DNA of 64,000 bases, taken from NCBI RefSeq assembly GCF_016127015.1, contig NZ_CP065972.1:1798001-1862000 (forward strand). Reading direction: 5' to 3'. The notes beneath the pieces are model-generated. The model was not told the DNA's origin and did no database searches. It worked only from the letters and a program-made list of their open reading frames with translations. Of the stretch, positions 62,776-64,000 are shown in pieces. Each line of letters starts with the position of its first letter. Position 1 is the first letter of the stretch. The position numbers were made by a program, and so were the translations under genes. Source of the DNA: Corynebacterium tuberculostearicum (GTDB lineage Bacteria > Actinomycetota > Actinomycetes > Mycobacteriales > Mycobacteriaceae).

Positions 62776-62818
62776 AGCGCCCCGTTTCATGCGCTCTAAA
62801 GCACAGAAACGGGGCGCT
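62776..62818. terminator. 13-bp inverted repeat downstream of groEL
   Basis: AGCGCCCCGTTTC (62776-62788) and GAAACGGGGCGCT (62806-62818) pair perfectly around 17 nt. It lies 53 bp beyond the groEL stop. It has no T-tract on either strand, so it may be a transcription attenuator, an mRNA 3'-end stabiliser, or a terminator of another type. A weaker CCCGT/ACGGG hairpin (62833-62846) lies nearer the stop. Confidence 0.5.
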
Positions 62819-62870
62819 CAAGTATCGCCAAGCCCGTTGTTACGGGTGGCCTATGGGCGGTTTGGAGTGT

Positions 62871-64000
<1,130 letters not shown>

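Noticed and set aside
62509..62799. 96-codon GTG-start frame in the porH-groEL spacer
   Set aside because: No Shine-Dalgarno, no convincing promoter, no recognisable sequence and it ends inside the 13-bp inverted repeat. Kept only as a comment on the region.

Overview
This 64 kb window is a high-GC chromosome segment from a Corynebacterium. The evidence is the pair of tiny porin genes porH/porA between groEL and a PPK2 kinase, the gene order thrE - Lys-rich protein - otsA - lipoprotein - otsB - LacI regulator (as I recall it from C. glutamicum cg2905-cg2910), and a core block ordered much like Mycobacterium tuberculosis Rv3579c-Rv3628 (rlmB, cysS, ispF, ispD, carD, lpqE, radA, carbonic anhydrase, mutY, clpC, lysS, panC, fol genes, ftsH, hpt, tilS, dac, ppa). 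I cannot fix the species. No rRNA, tRNA, CRISPR array, prophage or insertion sequence was seen. Both ends cut a gene: thrE lacks its N-terminus and groEL lacks its N-terminus.

Layout. 1-5.9 kb: threonine/serine export, trehalose synthesis (otsA, otsB) and an IpsA-like LacI regulator. 5.9-8.5 kb: a zinc/manganese ABC importer with a candidate Zur operator over its promoter. 8.5-10.4 kb: a PHB-depolymerase-like esterase and an HNH nuclease. 10.4-15.5 kb (minus strand): rlmB, cysS, a two-gene unknown cassette, ispF-ispD-carD. 15.7-24.6 kb: LpqE-like lipoprotein, radA, an anchored secreted protein, carbonic anhydrase, mutY, a 56-aa DUF4236-like protein, clpC and a protein-kinase-like pseudoenzyme. 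24.7-30.1 kb: MFS exporter, GuaB1, and crtB-crtI for a carotenoid. 30.1-34 kb: lysS and PhoX. 34.2-39.8 kb: one plus-strand run of cstA, a small protein ending Cys-Cys, an ArsA/GET3-like ATPase and two tandem C1 peptidases. 39.8-51.2 kb (minus strand): GNAT, PanC-like, Rossmann protein, two membrane proteins, folK-folB-folP-folE, ftsH, hpt, tilS, dac. 51.2-57.6 kb: ppa, two related hairpin repeats beside a DUF559-type nuclease gene, rhodanese, MarR, and a 1307-aa membrane NRPS-like Pls/PosA protein. 57.6-61.7 kb: secreted phosphoesterase, secreted lipase, PPK2. 61.8-64 kb: porA, porH, an AT-richer intergenic stretch, groEL.

The genes are mostly housekeeping (folate, isoprenoid, translation, proteostasis, cell envelope). 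The most unusual parts are (i) cstA / CC-tail protein / ArsA-like ATPase, (ii) MarR plus Pls/PosA, (iii) the unknown two-gene cassette between cysS and ispF, (iv) the paired TTCGATCA...TGATCGAA hairpins, and (v) the loss of disA from its usual place after radA. Across the window at least sixteen genes have a TANNNT box 6-10 nt before the start codon, which suggests widespread leaderless transcription.
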